Positions 17,746-27,938 of a stretch of DNA of 64,000 bases are shown here, one piece after another. Position 1 is the stretch's first letter, and each line of letters begins with the position of its first letter. The notes beneath the pieces were generated by a model. It was not told the origin of the DNA. It made no database searches and saw only the letters and a program-made list of their open reading frames with translations. The stretch comes from Caballeronia sp. dw_19 (GTDB lineage: Bacteria > Pseudomonadota > Gammaproteobacteria > Burkholderiales > Burkholderiaceae). The stretch is taken from the NCBI RefSeq assembly GCF_018449515.1, contig NZ_JAAVUQ010000026.1:46646-110645 (forward strand). Direction: 5' to 3'. The position numbers and the translations under genes were made by a program.

Positions 17746-20356
17746 TCAATGTTTTTGCAACGCGCGCCTTACACGGGGCCTGCCCATCAAGACAGGCTGG
17801 AACACCACGGCACCAATCAGCATGCAGAACAGAGACAGGGCGAGAAGCCGCCCCATGCTCGATGTGCCCGGATGGTGTGACAGCCACAGGCTGCCGAATG
17901 CGGTCGCGGTAGTGGCCGCACTGAACATCACGGCGTGAGTGAGGCTCGATTGCAACAGGCCGGTTTGGCCACTGCGCCAAGCCATCACAAAGTAGATCTT
18001 GAACGCGACGCCGACGCCGAGCATCAGTGGCAGCGCGATAATGTTGGCAAAGTTGAGTGGCATGCCGAATACGACGCACAACTCCAGCGTGACGGTCGCC
18101 GACACCAGGAGCGGAATCAGCGTGCGTAATACATCGCTCATGTGCCGCAACGTCAGCCACAGCAGGATCGTCATCGTCAATAACGCCCACCCCGCCGCCT
18201 CCAGGAACGCACTGATGATCGTGTCGGCGGAATGCAGTATTGAGATGGTCCCACCGATCGCGCCGGGCTCGGCGGCCTTCACCGCATACGCAAAGCGGCG
18301 CAGCATCGTATCGTCGCCTGCATCGGCGCCCGGCGCGACCTTCGGCGCAATGTCGACTAGCGCGCTGCCGTCGGCGGAAACCCAGTCACGCACGATTTGC
18401 GGCGGGACGGTGGCGCGTGATTTCGTAGGGCTGCAATAGGGCCGCCAGTTGTCCGAGCGCGATCTTTAGCGGCCCGGCCACCACCGTTTCGGCGCGCTCG
18501 CGCGTGGCGGTGTCCGCGGACGCCAGCTTTAGAAGCGTGACCGACAAGTGGTCGGCCTCAACGGCGCCCGGACCTGGGTAATCTTCCGCAGCGAGCGCCA
18601 ACTGATTGGCCGCTCGTTTCAATGCTGCCACACGTATTGCATCGGTCGCGGGCGGTGTCGGCGTTTGGGTTAGCGCTGGAAGGAGCCGTTGCGCGGCATT
18701 TGCGATCAGCAGGATTTTCTGTGGCTGGTCGGGGGGGATGAAGGTGGAGAGCGTCGTGATACGACGGACTTCTGGCAATGTTGCCAGATGTGTGGCGACG
18801 CGGTCAGCATCGGCAAGTGACGGCGCCAGCACGTGTACGTTGTTGACCGCCCCTTCGGGGGAATCCTTTAACGATAGCAGCGTTGACATCGATTCGGTAT
18901 GCTGATCATTCAGATGCAGAGGATTAAAATCAAAGCGTAGGTGCGTGAGCAGCGGCGACGCACCGATTACCACCACAAGCGTCATGATTAGCACCGGCTT
19001 GCGGCGCCGGTCGAGAAAATCGTCGACGGGTGCTAGTCGCTTGAAACCTGGTGAAACCGTTTCCTTTGGCAAATTGAAGACTTTCAACAGCGCGGGCAAC
19101 AGCGTCATGGTGGTCAGATATGCGACCAACATTCCGACGCCAGCAATTTTCCCAAGCTCCGATACACCGCGATACGCGGTCGGCACAAATGAGAAGAAGC
19201 TCGCGGCGACGGCTACAGCGGCGAGCGTCAGCGGCACGCCAATGCTATGGGCGGTCTTGACCAGAGCGGCCGCGAGCCGGTCGTCGCGATAGCGCTCTTC
19301 GCGGTATTTAACGCAGAACTGCACGCCAAAGTCGACTCCGAGTCCGACGAACAGCACCATGAAGGCGAGCGACAGTATGTTAAACGCGGAGACCATCATC
19401 AGGCCAATCGCCGCAGTGATGACGAGCCCGGCGAACAGCGTGATGAATACCGCCGTGATCATGCGGCCTGAGCGCAACCCGAGCCACAGGATCGCCAGCA
19501 CGACGACGAAAGCGGCGGCGCCATTGAGCGCCGCCCCCTCCTGCAGCGAGGCGAATTCCTCATCGGCGAGCGGCTGTTCGCCTGTCAGCCGCACGGTCGC
19601 GCCATAGCGTGCCGCGAGGTTCAGCGACGCCGCGGTTGCGCGGATCGCTTTCGATGCGCGCGCACCGGGCTCGAGCGCGCCATAGTTGACTTTTGGCTGC
19701 ACGGTAATGAACGCACGTGCCGGGTCGGTCGAGACACCCTTATCGACCAGCGCACGCCAGGAGAGCGCCGCCGGCTGGCGGGCAAATAATCGATCGAGCG
19801 TGGCTGCGCTGCGCGACCGCAGAGGGCTCATGTCGCTGAGCTTCACCTCACCCATCTGCAGCGGCAGCAACAGGGTTGTCGTCAGTAAGCCGGCGAGGCT
19901 GGTCAGGCTCGGATCGTGGGCCAATGCGTTAATAAGCGGGCGCGCCTTGACGAGTTGTCCGGTGGTGGACTGGACCTCTCCAAGCGATAGGAACAACAGC
20001 CCGTCGTGCTCGAAGAACGAGCCCCCTTCCGGCTGCGTGACGGCGGCAAATTCGTTGTTCTGTTTCTGTAGTGCGGCGCTCAATGTATCGGCGGCGGCAT
20101 CGGCGAATTCGGGCGCGCGCGCCGCGACCACGACGAGGACCGTCTGCGCGCGCTGCGGGAACGCCTTGTCTATCGCCTGGTCAAGGGCAGACCACGCCTT
20201 GTCCGCCTTGACCAGGCGGCTGATATCCGTATTGATCTTGAAGTGCTGGACGACATAGTAGCCGCTCAGAATGGCAAGCATGAGCGACAACACAACGACT
20301 CGCGCGGGATGGCGCACCGACCAGGCAACGAGACGGACGACAGATGACTTCAACAT
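17746..20356 (-). pseudogene. hpnN: Hopanoid-associated RND transporter HpnN, frameshifted
   Basis: Two adjoining open frames together cover a complete HpnN/MMPL-type protein. The first 656 residues (20356-18386) include the N-terminal helix, the large periplasmic loop, the first membrane bundle with the LGVDFGVQFCVKYREER motif and part of the second loop. The last ~215 residues (ending at 17746) include the second membrane bundle. The frame breaks near 18412-18420, where QPYEITR is followed by out-of-frame sequence. Adding two bases (a GC pair in a CGCGCC run) restores TVPPQIVRDW and gives 870 residues. HpnN moves hopanoids to the outer membrane. This copy would lack the second bundle unless the frameshift is a sequencing error. 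No other hopanoid gene lies nearby. Confidence 0.8.
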
Positions 20357-20460
20357 AAAGGCGAGGGAGCTTTTACGGATGGCTTTTTTTGCTGGAAAGG
20401 CGTTGCAGGGGACGCTCTAGTCAGCCTCTCACCGTAATACTGATGCCCACGCGCTTGATA

Positions 20461-21483
20461 TCATCTGCGATGCGAACTCGCATAATGCTCGATCAGATGA
20501 ATGTAGTTCGCACGCTCATAGACGTCGGGCTTGCGCAGACGGCTGTGGCTCATCACGCCGCGCAGGTTGTCCGGCGAGCCTACCTGCCGGGCCTCGAACC
20601 AGGCATCGAGGTCGGCCAGCAGCGTGCTGATATAGCCCGGCCCGTGACGCAGCAGCGCAGCCGTGGTCATCACCACGTCCGCACCGGCGAGCAGGTACTT
20701 GATGACCTCGTCGACGGTTTCCACACCGGTAGAGCCTGCCAGCGAACACTTCACACGCCCGGCAAGCACGGCGGTCCACAACAATGAAAGTCGCATTTCT
20801 GCCGGTTGGCTCAGCTGCAGTTCGCTCGATAGCTGCATGCGCAACAAATCGATGTCCGGCTGCAGGTACCGGTTGAAGATGACGAGTCCGTTCGCCCCCG
20901 CATCGACGAAGCGTTGCGCCATGTTTCCAATTGAGCTGAAGTACGGAGGCATCTTCACTACGACAGGAATTTTCACGGTTCGGCGCACATCGGCGAGCAC
21001 GTCCAGGTAGCGCTGCTCGATCGCCGACCCAGGCTGCTCGATGTCGATCGGCACGTAGTAGATATTGAGCTCGAGCGCGTCGGCACCGGCCTGCTCGATT
21101 TGCGCCGCATAATCGGTCCAGCCGCTGGGCGTGCTGCCATTGAGGCTGGCCAATACCGGAATATCGAGTGCTGCCTTGGCTGTGCGAATGAGCTCAAGGT
21201 AGCTCTGCGGCCCAACGCCATAAGGGCCATCGAGCGCCAACGGGGGATGATAATTCTGCGCTTCCGGATTATTGGCTTCCCCCTGCGCGAGAATTGCGTC
21301 GATACTTTCACGGTGCGCCAACAGTTGCTCTTCGAAAAGCGACGGCAAGACCACCGCGCCGATGCCCGCATCTTCCAGCGCCTTCAGGTGACCCAGTTCG
21401 GCGTTGGCCGGCGAGGGCGAGGCGACCAGCGGATTGCGCAAGGTCAGTCCGAGGTAGCGTGTCGTGAGATTCATGTCGGGCAT
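20461..21483 (-). CDS. Dihydroorotate dehydrogenase-like flavoprotein
   Basis: 340 residues with a TIM-barrel dihydroorotate dehydrogenase fold: NPLVASPSPANAELGHLKAL at the start, the PVLASLNGSTPSGW segment, ADALELNIYYVP, KIPVVVKMPPYFSSIG and the GADVVMTTAALLRHGPGYI phosphate-binding end. This DHODH-like subgroup is known from fermentative gene clusters with pyruvate:ferredoxin oxidoreductase. It is not the pyrimidine enzyme PyrD, and its physiological substrate is not established. The start codon lies one base after the D-lactate dehydrogenase stop, so it is the last strictly coupled gene of the operon. hpnN follows after about 100 bases. Confidence 0.85.
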   Translation of the reverse strand: MPDMNLTTRYLGLTLRNPLVASPSPANAELGHLKALEDAGIGAVVLPSLFEEQLLAHRESIDAILAQGEANNPEAQNYHPPLALDGPYGVGPQSYLELIRTAKAALDIPVLASLNGSTPSGWTDYAAQIEQAGADALELNIYYVPIDIEQPGSAIEQRYLDVLADVRRTVKIPVVVKMPPYFSSIGNMAQRFVDAGANGLVIFNRYLQPDIDLLRMQLSSELQLSQPAEMRLSLLWTAVLAGRVKCSLAGSTGVETVDEVIKYLLAGADVVMTTAALLRHGPGYISTLLADLDAWFEARQVGSPDNLRGVMSHSRLRKPDVYERANYIHLIEHYASSHRR

Positions 21484-21484
21484 C

Positions 21485-22471
21485 CTATAAGGTGAGTTCG
21501 TGCGACAAGGGCTTTCCTTTTTCGAATTCGTCCACGCTGGCTAGCGTCGTCCGGGCGATCTCGCCCAGTGCTTCGCGGGTCATGAACCCCATGTGCGAGG
21601 TGACGATAACGTTCGGAAAACTCAGCAGCCGTGCCAGGTCGTCGTCCTGAAGAGCCTTGTCGGAATGGTCGACGTAGAAAACCTCGGCCTCGCGCTCATA
21701 GACATCGAGCGCGGCTCCGCCAAGGCGATCCTCTTTGAGCGCATTGATCAGCGCGTGGGTGTCCAGGATGGGGCCGCGGCTGGTGTTGACCAGGATCGCG
21801 CCATCCTGCATCAACGCCAGACGGCGCGCGTCGATCAAATGGCGGGTCTGGGCGTTGAGCGGCGCATGGAGCGACACGACGTGGCTTCGCGCGAGCAGTT
21901 CGTCGAGCGGCAACAGCGGCCACTTTTTCTCCTGTGCCAGGGGATCGCAGGCAAGCACCTCGCAACCGAATGCCTCAGCGATACCCGCGACGACCCGGCC
22001 GATCCTGCCAAGGCCAACCACACCGAAAGTACGCCCCACCAGTTGCGAACCGATCAGTCCATTGAGACTGAAATTGCCCTCATGCACCCGCGCCAAGGCA
22101 CGAGGCACGTGGCGAAGCAGCGAGAGGACCAGCGCGAACACGTGCTCGGCCACGGCGTGCGGTGTGTAGGACGGCACGTAGACTGCCCGAAGCCCCTCCC
22201 GCCGGGCCGCGACCAGATCCAGGTTGTCATGGCCGGCGCTACGCAGCGCGATCAGTTTCACCCCGTAGGCCGCCAGTTGCCTCAGCAACGGCACGTCGAG
22301 CCGGTCATTGACGAACGGCACCACGACTTCGCTTGCGCGCGCAAGTTCGGCTGTTCGGGTGTCGAGCGGTGCGCTGACATACGTCAGCGCGTGAGCACTT
22401 CCCATATCCTCACGGGCGAGCTCGAACGCCTCTTCTTCGAACGGATGAGTCGTAAACAACGTCACTTTCAT
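21485..22471 (-). CDS. ldhA: D-lactate dehydrogenase, fermentative (2-hydroxyacid family)
   Basis: 328 residues. The NAD-binding segment reads GVVGLGRIGRVVAGIAEAFG near residue 150. The catalytic Arg lies in ILVNTSRGPILDT, the Glu in LGGAALDVYEREAE, and the His in VIVTSHMGFMTREAL. The N-terminal KVTLFTTHPFEEEAF and the RSAGHDNLDLVAA loop match fermentative D-lactate dehydrogenases, which reduce pyruvate to D-lactate with NADH. The ATG overlaps the nifJ stop as TAATG. Beside a pyruvate oxidoreductase, it gives pyruvate two alternative fates under low oxygen. Confidence 0.88.
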   Translation of the reverse strand: MKVTLFTTHPFEEEAFELAREDMGSAHALTYVSAPLDTRTAELARASEVVVPFVNDRLDVPLLRQLAAYGVKLIALRSAGHDNLDLVAARREGLRAVYVPSYTPHAVAEHVFALVLSLLRHVPRALARVHEGNFSLNGLIGSQLVGRTFGVVGLGRIGRVVAGIAEAFGCEVLACDPLAQEKKWPLLPLDELLARSHVVSLHAPLNAQTRHLIDARRLALMQDGAILVNTSRGPILDTHALINALKEDRLGGAALDVYEREAEVFYVDHSDKALQDDDLARLLSFPNVIVTSHMGFMTREALGEIARTTLASVDEFEKGKPLSHELTL

Positions 22472-25400
22472 TACACTGGCTCCTTTTGGCCGTCGGCTGC
22501 ATCGACAGCTTCCGGATGTGCTTCGAGGGTAAAGCGGCTGCCATCGCGGGAAGCGAGATCTGCGTACTGCATATATTTCTCATCCACCCATTTCTGCGCC
22601 GAGGCGAGTAACTCGGCCGCTTCGGCGGGACGCGTGGTAGCGAGCGACTTATAGCGAAGTTCGTTGTACGCGTATTGCTTGAAGGGAATCGTCGGGCGCG
22701 GCGAGTCCAGGCTGAAGGGATTGGCCCCAACCTGCCTGAGTGCGGGATTGAAGCGAAATAGCGGCCAGTAGCCGGACGCCGCGGCCAAGTCCTGCTGCTG
22801 CATACCAAGGCGCATGTCGATGCCGTGAGAGATGCACTGGCTATAGGCGAGAATGAGAGATGGGCCGTCGTAGGCTTCCGCCTCGCGGAAAGCCTGTAGC
22901 GTGTGCTGCGGGTTTGCGCCCATTGCCACTTGCGCCACGTAGACGTTGCCGTAGGCAATGGCTTGCAGTGCCAGGTCCTTACGCGGCGTGCGCTTGCCGG
23001 CTGCGGCAAACTTGGCGACAGCCCCAAGAGGGGTGGCCTTTGATGACTGACCGCCGGTATTCGAATAGACCTCGGTATCAAGCACCAGCACGCTGACGTT
23101 CTTGCCTTGAGCCAGCACGTGGTCCAGTCCGCCGTAGCCGATGTCATAGGCCCAGCCATCGCCGCCGACAATCCAGATGCTGCGCCTCACCAGGTGGTCG
23201 ACCACCGAGAGCAGGTCGTCGGCCTGCGCATCCTTGCCTTTGAGCGCAAGCAGCTTCACCTTGAGCACCGCGACGCGTTCGCGCTGCGCGCGAATATCCG
23301 ACTCCTGTATCTGAGGCGCATCGATGATCGAGCGGGCGAGGTCGCCGCCAACCCGGTCTGCCAACTGCTTGAGCAGCTTGTGGGCGAGCGAGACGTGTTG
23401 GTCGGCGGCGAGCCGAAAGCCCAGGCCGAACTCGGCATTGTCCTCGAACAGCGAGTTGGACCAGGCCGGTCCGCGTCCTTCGTGGTTCCTGGTCCACGGC
23501 GTCACCGGCAGGTTGCCGCCGTAAATCGACGAGCAACCCGTGGCATTGGCTATCTGCAGGCGGTCGCCAAAAAGCTGGCTCAGAAGACGCAGATAGGGTG
23601 TCTCGCCGCAGCCAGCGCAGGCACCGGGGAATTCGAAGAGTGGTTGCAGGAACTGCACCCCGCGGACATTGGCGAAATCCACGCGCGCCCGGTCATTCAC
23701 CGGCAGCGTCTCGAAAAAACGGATGTTGTCGCGCTCGCGCTGAAGGATCGGCAGCTTGTCGATAATATTCAGTGCCTTGGTGTCAGGCTCGATCAGGCTG
23801 GTAGCAGGACATGCCTCAACGCAAAGCCCGCATCCAGTGCAATCCTCGACATAGATCTGCAACGTGAACTTTGTGTCCGGGTAGCCTCGCGTGTTGATCG
23901 TCGCCGACGGGAAATCGACCGGCGCCTGCTCGAGTAGTTTTTCGTCGTAATAGCGGCTGCGGATCACGCTGTGCGGGCACACGAAACTGCATTGACCACA
24001 CTGGATGCACAGGTCGGAGCGCCATTGAGGCACGGTGTCGGAGATGTTTCGCTTTTCGTACGCGCTCGTGCCGGACGGGAACGTGCCATCGGCGGGAATC
24101 TTGCTCACGGGAATGCTGTCGCCTTCGTTTGCGAACATGCGCGCCGTGACCTCGCGCACGAAGATAGGGGCCTCCCGAGGGACGAGCGGCGCGGGCTCGT
24201 GCGCATTGACATTCACCGTCGCCGGTACATCGATTTCGTGCAGCCGCTCAAGTGCCCCGTCCACCGCCGCGAAGTTCATTTGGACCAAGCGCTCGCCCTT
24301 TGCGCCGTAGCTCTTGCGGATCGATTCCTTGATGTGCGTGATAGCCTCGTCGCGAGGCAAAATTCCGGAGAGCGCAAAGAAACAGGTCTGCAGGATCGTG
24401 TTGACGCGAAACCCCAACCCGAGCGCCCGCGCTGTTTCGGAGGCGTCGATGACATATACCTTGAGTTTCTTGTCGATGATTGTTTGTTGTACGGGCCGTG
24501 GCAGGTACCCCCAGACTTCTTCGGGGCTGTAGGGGGCATTGAGCAGGAAGGTTGCGCCGGGGGCGGCGGCCCGCAGCACGTCCTGCCGCTCCAGGAACTC
24601 GAACTTGTGGCAGGCCACGAACTGCGCTTGATGGATCAGGTAGGGTGCCCGGATCGGTTCCGGACCAAAGCGCAGGTGCGAGACGGTCTGCGCACCGGAC
24701 TTGTGCGAGTCGTAGACGAAGTAGCCCTGGGCGTAGAGCGGCGTGTCCTCCCCGATGATCTTCACGCTGTTCTTGTTCGCGCCGACCGTGCCATCGGCGC
24801 CGAGCCCGTAGAACACGGCGCGCCGGGTACTGTCCAATTCGATCGAGTATGCTGGGTCGTACCTCAGGCTCAGGTGGGTGACGTCGTCCTCGATGCCGAG
24901 GGTAAAACTGTGGCGTGGGCGCTCGGTGGCGAGTTCGTCGAACGTAGCCTTGACCATCGCCGGGGTGAAGTCTTTGCTGGAGATGCCGTAGCGGCCGCCA
25001 ATCACAAGGGGCAGGGTCGCACGTTCGCCGCGGGAGAATGCCGCCGACAGGCTTGTGCCGACATCCTGGTACAGCGGCTCACCTGTGGCGCCGGATTCCT
25101 TGGTCTGCTCGAGTACCCCGACCCGGCGCACCGATTGAGGCAGCGCGGCGAGCAGTCGCTGCGCGGAGAACGGGCGGTACAGGCGCACCTGGATCACGCC
25201 GACCTTTTCGCCCGCGGCCACGAGCACTTTGACCGTCTCGCGCACAGTCTCGGCGCCCGACCCCATCAGCACGAGCACACGCTCCGCATCCGGGGCGCCC
25301 TCGTACTCGAACAACCGGTAATGGCGGCCGGTAAGATCTGAAAAACGTTGCATCGCGCGCTCGACGATCCCGGGCACCGCGTCGTGAAATGAATTGACCG

Positions 25401-26085
25401 CCTCGCGCGCCTGGAAGTAAGTGTCGGGATTGTGCGCGGTGCCGCGCACGAACGGATGTTCCGGGTTGAGCGCACGGGCCCGATGGGCATGGACCAGCTT
25501 GTCGTCGATCATCGCGCGTAAAACCGATTCGTCTAGCAGTTCCAGCGTGTTGAGTTCGTGCGAAGTGCGAAAGCCATCGAAGAAATGCATGAACGGCACG
25601 CGCGATTCCAACGTCGCCGCCTGCGCGATCAGCGCGCTGTCCTGCGCCTCTTGTACCGAAGCGGAACTAAGCAATGCGAAGCCAGTCATGCGGGCGGCCA
25701 TCACATCCGAGTGGTCGCCGAAGATCGACAAGGCTGACGTCGCGAGCGAACGCGCGGCCACGTGGAATACCGTCGCGGTAAGTTCGCCGGCAATCTTGTA
25801 CATGTTCGGCAGCATCAGCATTAAGCCTTGCGATGCCGTAAAGGTGGTTGTCAGCGCGCCGGACTGCAAGGCTCCGTGGACGGCGCCTGCGGCACCTCCT
25901 TCAGCCTGCATCTCCTGCACCACCGGTACGTTGCCCCACAGGTTGGGGATTTCGGCGGAAGCCCACTCGTCCGCCAGCTCGGCCATGGTGGAGGAAGGCG
26001 TGATCGGGTAGATCGCACAGACCTCGTTGAGTTTGTAGGCGATCGTGGCAACCGCCGTGTTGGCATCCATCGTCGCTCGCGTCAT
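22471..26085 (-). CDS. nifJ: Pyruvate:ferredoxin (flavodoxin) oxidoreductase
   Basis: 1204 residues, the normal length of the single-chain enzyme. In order: the pyruvate/TPP domain with EVCAIYPITPSSTMAELADE near residue 20, the middle domains, two [4Fe-4S] motifs (CIQCGQCSFVCPHS near 693 and CTGCGLCVEACP near 750), CAGCGETPYLRLLSQLFGD near 824 and the TPP-Mg motif GDGWAYDIGYGGLDHVL near 975, with YSNTGGQSSK after it. It converts pyruvate and CoA to acetyl-CoA and CO2 and passes low-potential electrons to ferredoxin or flavodoxin. The start at 26085 overlaps the upstream stop as ATGA. The open frame continues further upstream without coding character. Confidence 0.95.
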   Translation of the reverse strand: MTRATMDANTAVATIAYKLNEVCAIYPITPSSTMAELADEWASAEIPNLWGNVPVVQEMQAEGGAAGAVHGALQSGALTTTFTASQGLMLMLPNMYKIAGELTATVFHVAARSLATSALSIFGDHSDVMAARMTGFALLSSASVQEAQDSALIAQAATLESRVPFMHFFDGFRTSHELNTLELLDESVLRAMIDDKLVHAHRARALNPEHPFVRGTAHNPDTYFQAREAVNSFHDAVPGIVERAMQRFSDLTGRHYRLFEYEGAPDAERVLVLMGSGAETVRETVKVLVAAGEKVGVIQVRLYRPFSAQRLLAALPQSVRRVGVLEQTKESGATGEPLYQDVGTSLSAAFSRGERATLPLVIGGRYGISSKDFTPAMVKATFDELATERPRHSFTLGIEDDVTHLSLRYDPAYSIELDSTRRAVFYGLGADGTVGANKNSVKIIGEDTPLYAQGYFVYDSHKSGAQTVSHLRFGPEPIRAPYLIHQAQFVACHKFEFLERQDVLRAAAPGATFLLNAPYSPEEVWGYLPRPVQQTIIDKKLKVYVIDASETARALGLGFRVNTILQTCFFALSGILPRDEAITHIKESIRKSYGAKGERLVQMNFAAVDGALERLHEIDVPATVNVNAHEPAPLVPREAPIFVREVTARMFANEGDSIPVSKIPADGTFPSGTSAYEKRNISDTVPQWRSDLCIQCGQCSFVCPHSVIRSRYYDEKLLEQAPVDFPSATINTRGYPDTKFTLQIYVEDCTGCGLCVEACPATSLIEPDTKALNIIDKLPILQRERDNIRFFETLPVNDRARVDFANVRGVQFLQPLFEFPGACAGCGETPYLRLLSQLFGDRLQIANATGCSSIYGGNLPVTPWTRNHEGRGPAWSNSLFEDNAEFGLGFRLAADQHVSLAHKLLKQLADRVGGDLARSIIDAPQIQESDIRAQRERVAVLKVKLLALKGKDAQADDLLSVVDHLVRRSIWIVGGDGWAYDIGYGGLDHVLAQGKNVSVLVLDTEVYSNTGGQSSKATPLGAVAKFAAAGKRTPRKDLALQAIAYGNVYVAQVAMGANPQHTLQAFREAEAYDGPSLILAYSQCISHGIDMRLGMQQQDLAAASGYWPLFRFNPALRQVGANPFSLDSPRPTIPFKQYAYNELRYKSLATTRPAEAAELLASAQKWVDEKYMQYADLASRDGSRFTLEAHPEAVDAADGQKEPV

Positions 26086-27755
26086 GCGGTCAACTCCTTC
26101 TCGCTGGGAATAGGGGCAGATCCTGTGGCTGCCGCCGCCTCGGGTGTCATGTCGATCGCATGGCACGGACACTGCTCGAAACAGGCCTGGCAACCGGTGC
26201 ACAAGTCCAGGTTCACGTCGTAGCCATGATCAGGGCCGAGCTTGACGATGGCCGCCTCCGGACAGGCGGCGTAGCAGTGGTCGCACTCGTAGCAGTTGCC
26301 GCAGGACAGGCAACGCTGCGCCTCGTGCCGGGCCGCCGCCTCGTCGAGACCGCCCACGATTTCAGAGAAGTCCGCGCGTTCGGGCGCCGGCAACTCGGGT
26401 TCCCGCGCCTTGATGACGTCGGCGTATAGCGGCAGGTTCAGCTCTTTGAAGGACACGAGACGGTGCGTGGACGGATGTGTCCAGACCGTACCGGCAAGCC
26501 AGGCATCAATGTGGCGCGCCGCCTTCTTGCCAAGGCCCACGGCGTTGGTCACACTACGCTGAGCCGGTACTACGTCGCCCCCGGCAAAGATGCCCGCGCG
26601 CCCGGTTTGCATGTCATCGCCGACGATCACCGTGCCGTCCTGCTGGAATTCGATGCCGGGAATCTTGCGCAGGAAGCCGATGTCCGTGGTCTGTCCCAGG
26701 GCGAGGACTACCGAGTCGGCTTGCAGGGTTTCGTATTCGCCCGTTGGCTGAGGGCGGCCCTTGTCGTCCAGCACCATTTTTTCTACCGTGACGGTCTCGC
26801 CGGAGATGTCCTTGATGCTGGAAAGCCACTTTATCTTGATGCCTTCGGCAAGCGCCTCTTTGACCTCAAATGGCTGGGCCGCCATTCGAGCGGAGTCGCG
26901 GTAGTAGACGATCATCGCGTCGTCCGCTCCGAGCCGCTTCGCGGTGCGCGCCGCGTCCATCGCGGTGCCGCTGCCACCGTAGACGATGACACGGCGCCCG
27001 AGAAGGGGCTTCTCTCCGCTGGCAGTCGTATGCAGTAGCGAGACTGCATCCAGCACCCGTGCCGCGTCGCGTGCCGGGATGTCAATATGGCGTCCAACCT
27101 GCGCACCGATCGCTATGTAGATCGCATCGAAGTGCCCGGCCTGCTGCTCGGCGAGTATGTCCTCGACCTTGTGATCGAGAACGATCTTCACGCCCAGCTG
27201 CTCCACCTTGGCAATCTCTTTTGCCAATACTTCACGCGGCAGCCGGTAAGCCGGAATGCCAAACTGCATCATGCCGCCGGCGACCGGCCCGGCATCGCGG
27301 ATCTCCACCTCGTGTCCGAGGCGTGCCAGGTGCCAGGCGGCCGCAAGTCCGCTCGGGCCGGCACCGATTACGAGCACGCGCTTGCCGCTTGGCGCCGCCT
27401 TCGCTACTGTCCAGCCTTCGGCCTGCGCCTGGTCGCCAAGGAAACGCTCGACCGCGTGGATGCTTATTGCGCTATCGAGCTCACCCCGGTTACAGCTCCC
27501 TTCACACGGGTGGTAGCACACGCGTCCATGGATTGCCGGAAATGGGTTGTCGGCGACGAGCGTCTCCCAGGCAGCGTGCCAGTGTCCGGCTTGCGCCTGC
27601 GCGAGCCAAGCCTGGATGTTTTCGCCAGCGGGGCAAGCGTGATTGCACGGGGGAAGCAAATCGACGTACACGGGATGGCTCGTCCGCTCGACTCCTACCG
27701 CGTGTCTGCGCGTGAGGTTCACCACCGGACTCATTTCGCTGTGTAGGGTACTCAT
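26082..27755 (-). CDS. GltD-like NAD(P)H oxidoreductase with C-terminal ferredoxin domain
   Basis: 557 residues. The N-terminal Fe-S region reads LPPCNHACPAGENIQAW (Cys 37 and 41), followed by CYHPCEGSCNR. FAD binding is GAGPSGLAAAWHLARLG near 130, NAD(P) binding VYGGSGTAMDAARTAKRLG near 270, and the FAD C-terminal motif GIFAGGDVV. The C-terminus adds two ferredoxin-like cysteine clusters (CLSCGNCYECDHC near 482 and CTGCQACFEQCPCHA near 517). This resembles glutamate synthase beta subunits and NfnB-like proteins, but no gltB is present. Coupled to nifJ by ATGA, it probably shuttles electrons between ferredoxin and NAD(P). The start at 27755 has AAAGGGG eight bases upstream. Confidence 0.85.
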   Translation of the reverse strand: MSTLHSEMSPVVNLTRRHAVGVERTSHPVYVDLLPPCNHACPAGENIQAWLAQAQAGHWHAAWETLVADNPFPAIHGRVCYHPCEGSCNRGELDSAISIHAVERFLGDQAQAEGWTVAKAAPSGKRVLVIGAGPSGLAAAWHLARLGHEVEIRDAGPVAGGMMQFGIPAYRLPREVLAKEIAKVEQLGVKIVLDHKVEDILAEQQAGHFDAIYIAIGAQVGRHIDIPARDAARVLDAVSLLHTTASGEKPLLGRRVIVYGGSGTAMDAARTAKRLGADDAMIVYYRDSARMAAQPFEVKEALAEGIKIKWLSSIKDISGETVTVEKMVLDDKGRPQPTGEYETLQADSVVLALGQTTDIGFLRKIPGIEFQQDGTVIVGDDMQTGRAGIFAGGDVVPAQRSVTNAVGLGKKAARHIDAWLAGTVWTHPSTHRLVSFKELNLPLYADVIKAREPELPAPERADFSEIVGGLDEAAARHEAQRCLSCGNCYECDHCYAACPEAAIVKLGPDHGYDVNLDLCTGCQACFEQCPCHAIDMTPEAAAATGSAPIPSEKELTA

Positions 27756-27938
27756 TGGGTGTGCCCCTTTTCTGGTGTCAAAACGTCGTCCATTGCGGGA
27801 CGGCACATTCCCAGTTTTTCAACGGGATCGCTTTATGAAACGTCGAGCGTTGACGACGGCATGTTGCTGAACGCGGACACGCTGCGGTAGCGGGGAAGGA
27901 CGTATCGGCTTGCCGCGTACCGGAGCGCTTCGCAGGCT

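Noticed and set aside
23971..25341. 456-codon open frame opposite nifJ
   Set aside because: It lies entirely antisense to the well-supported nifJ gene, has Arg/Gly-rich sequence without motifs and no ribosome binding site. Long antisense frames are usual in GC-rich DNA.
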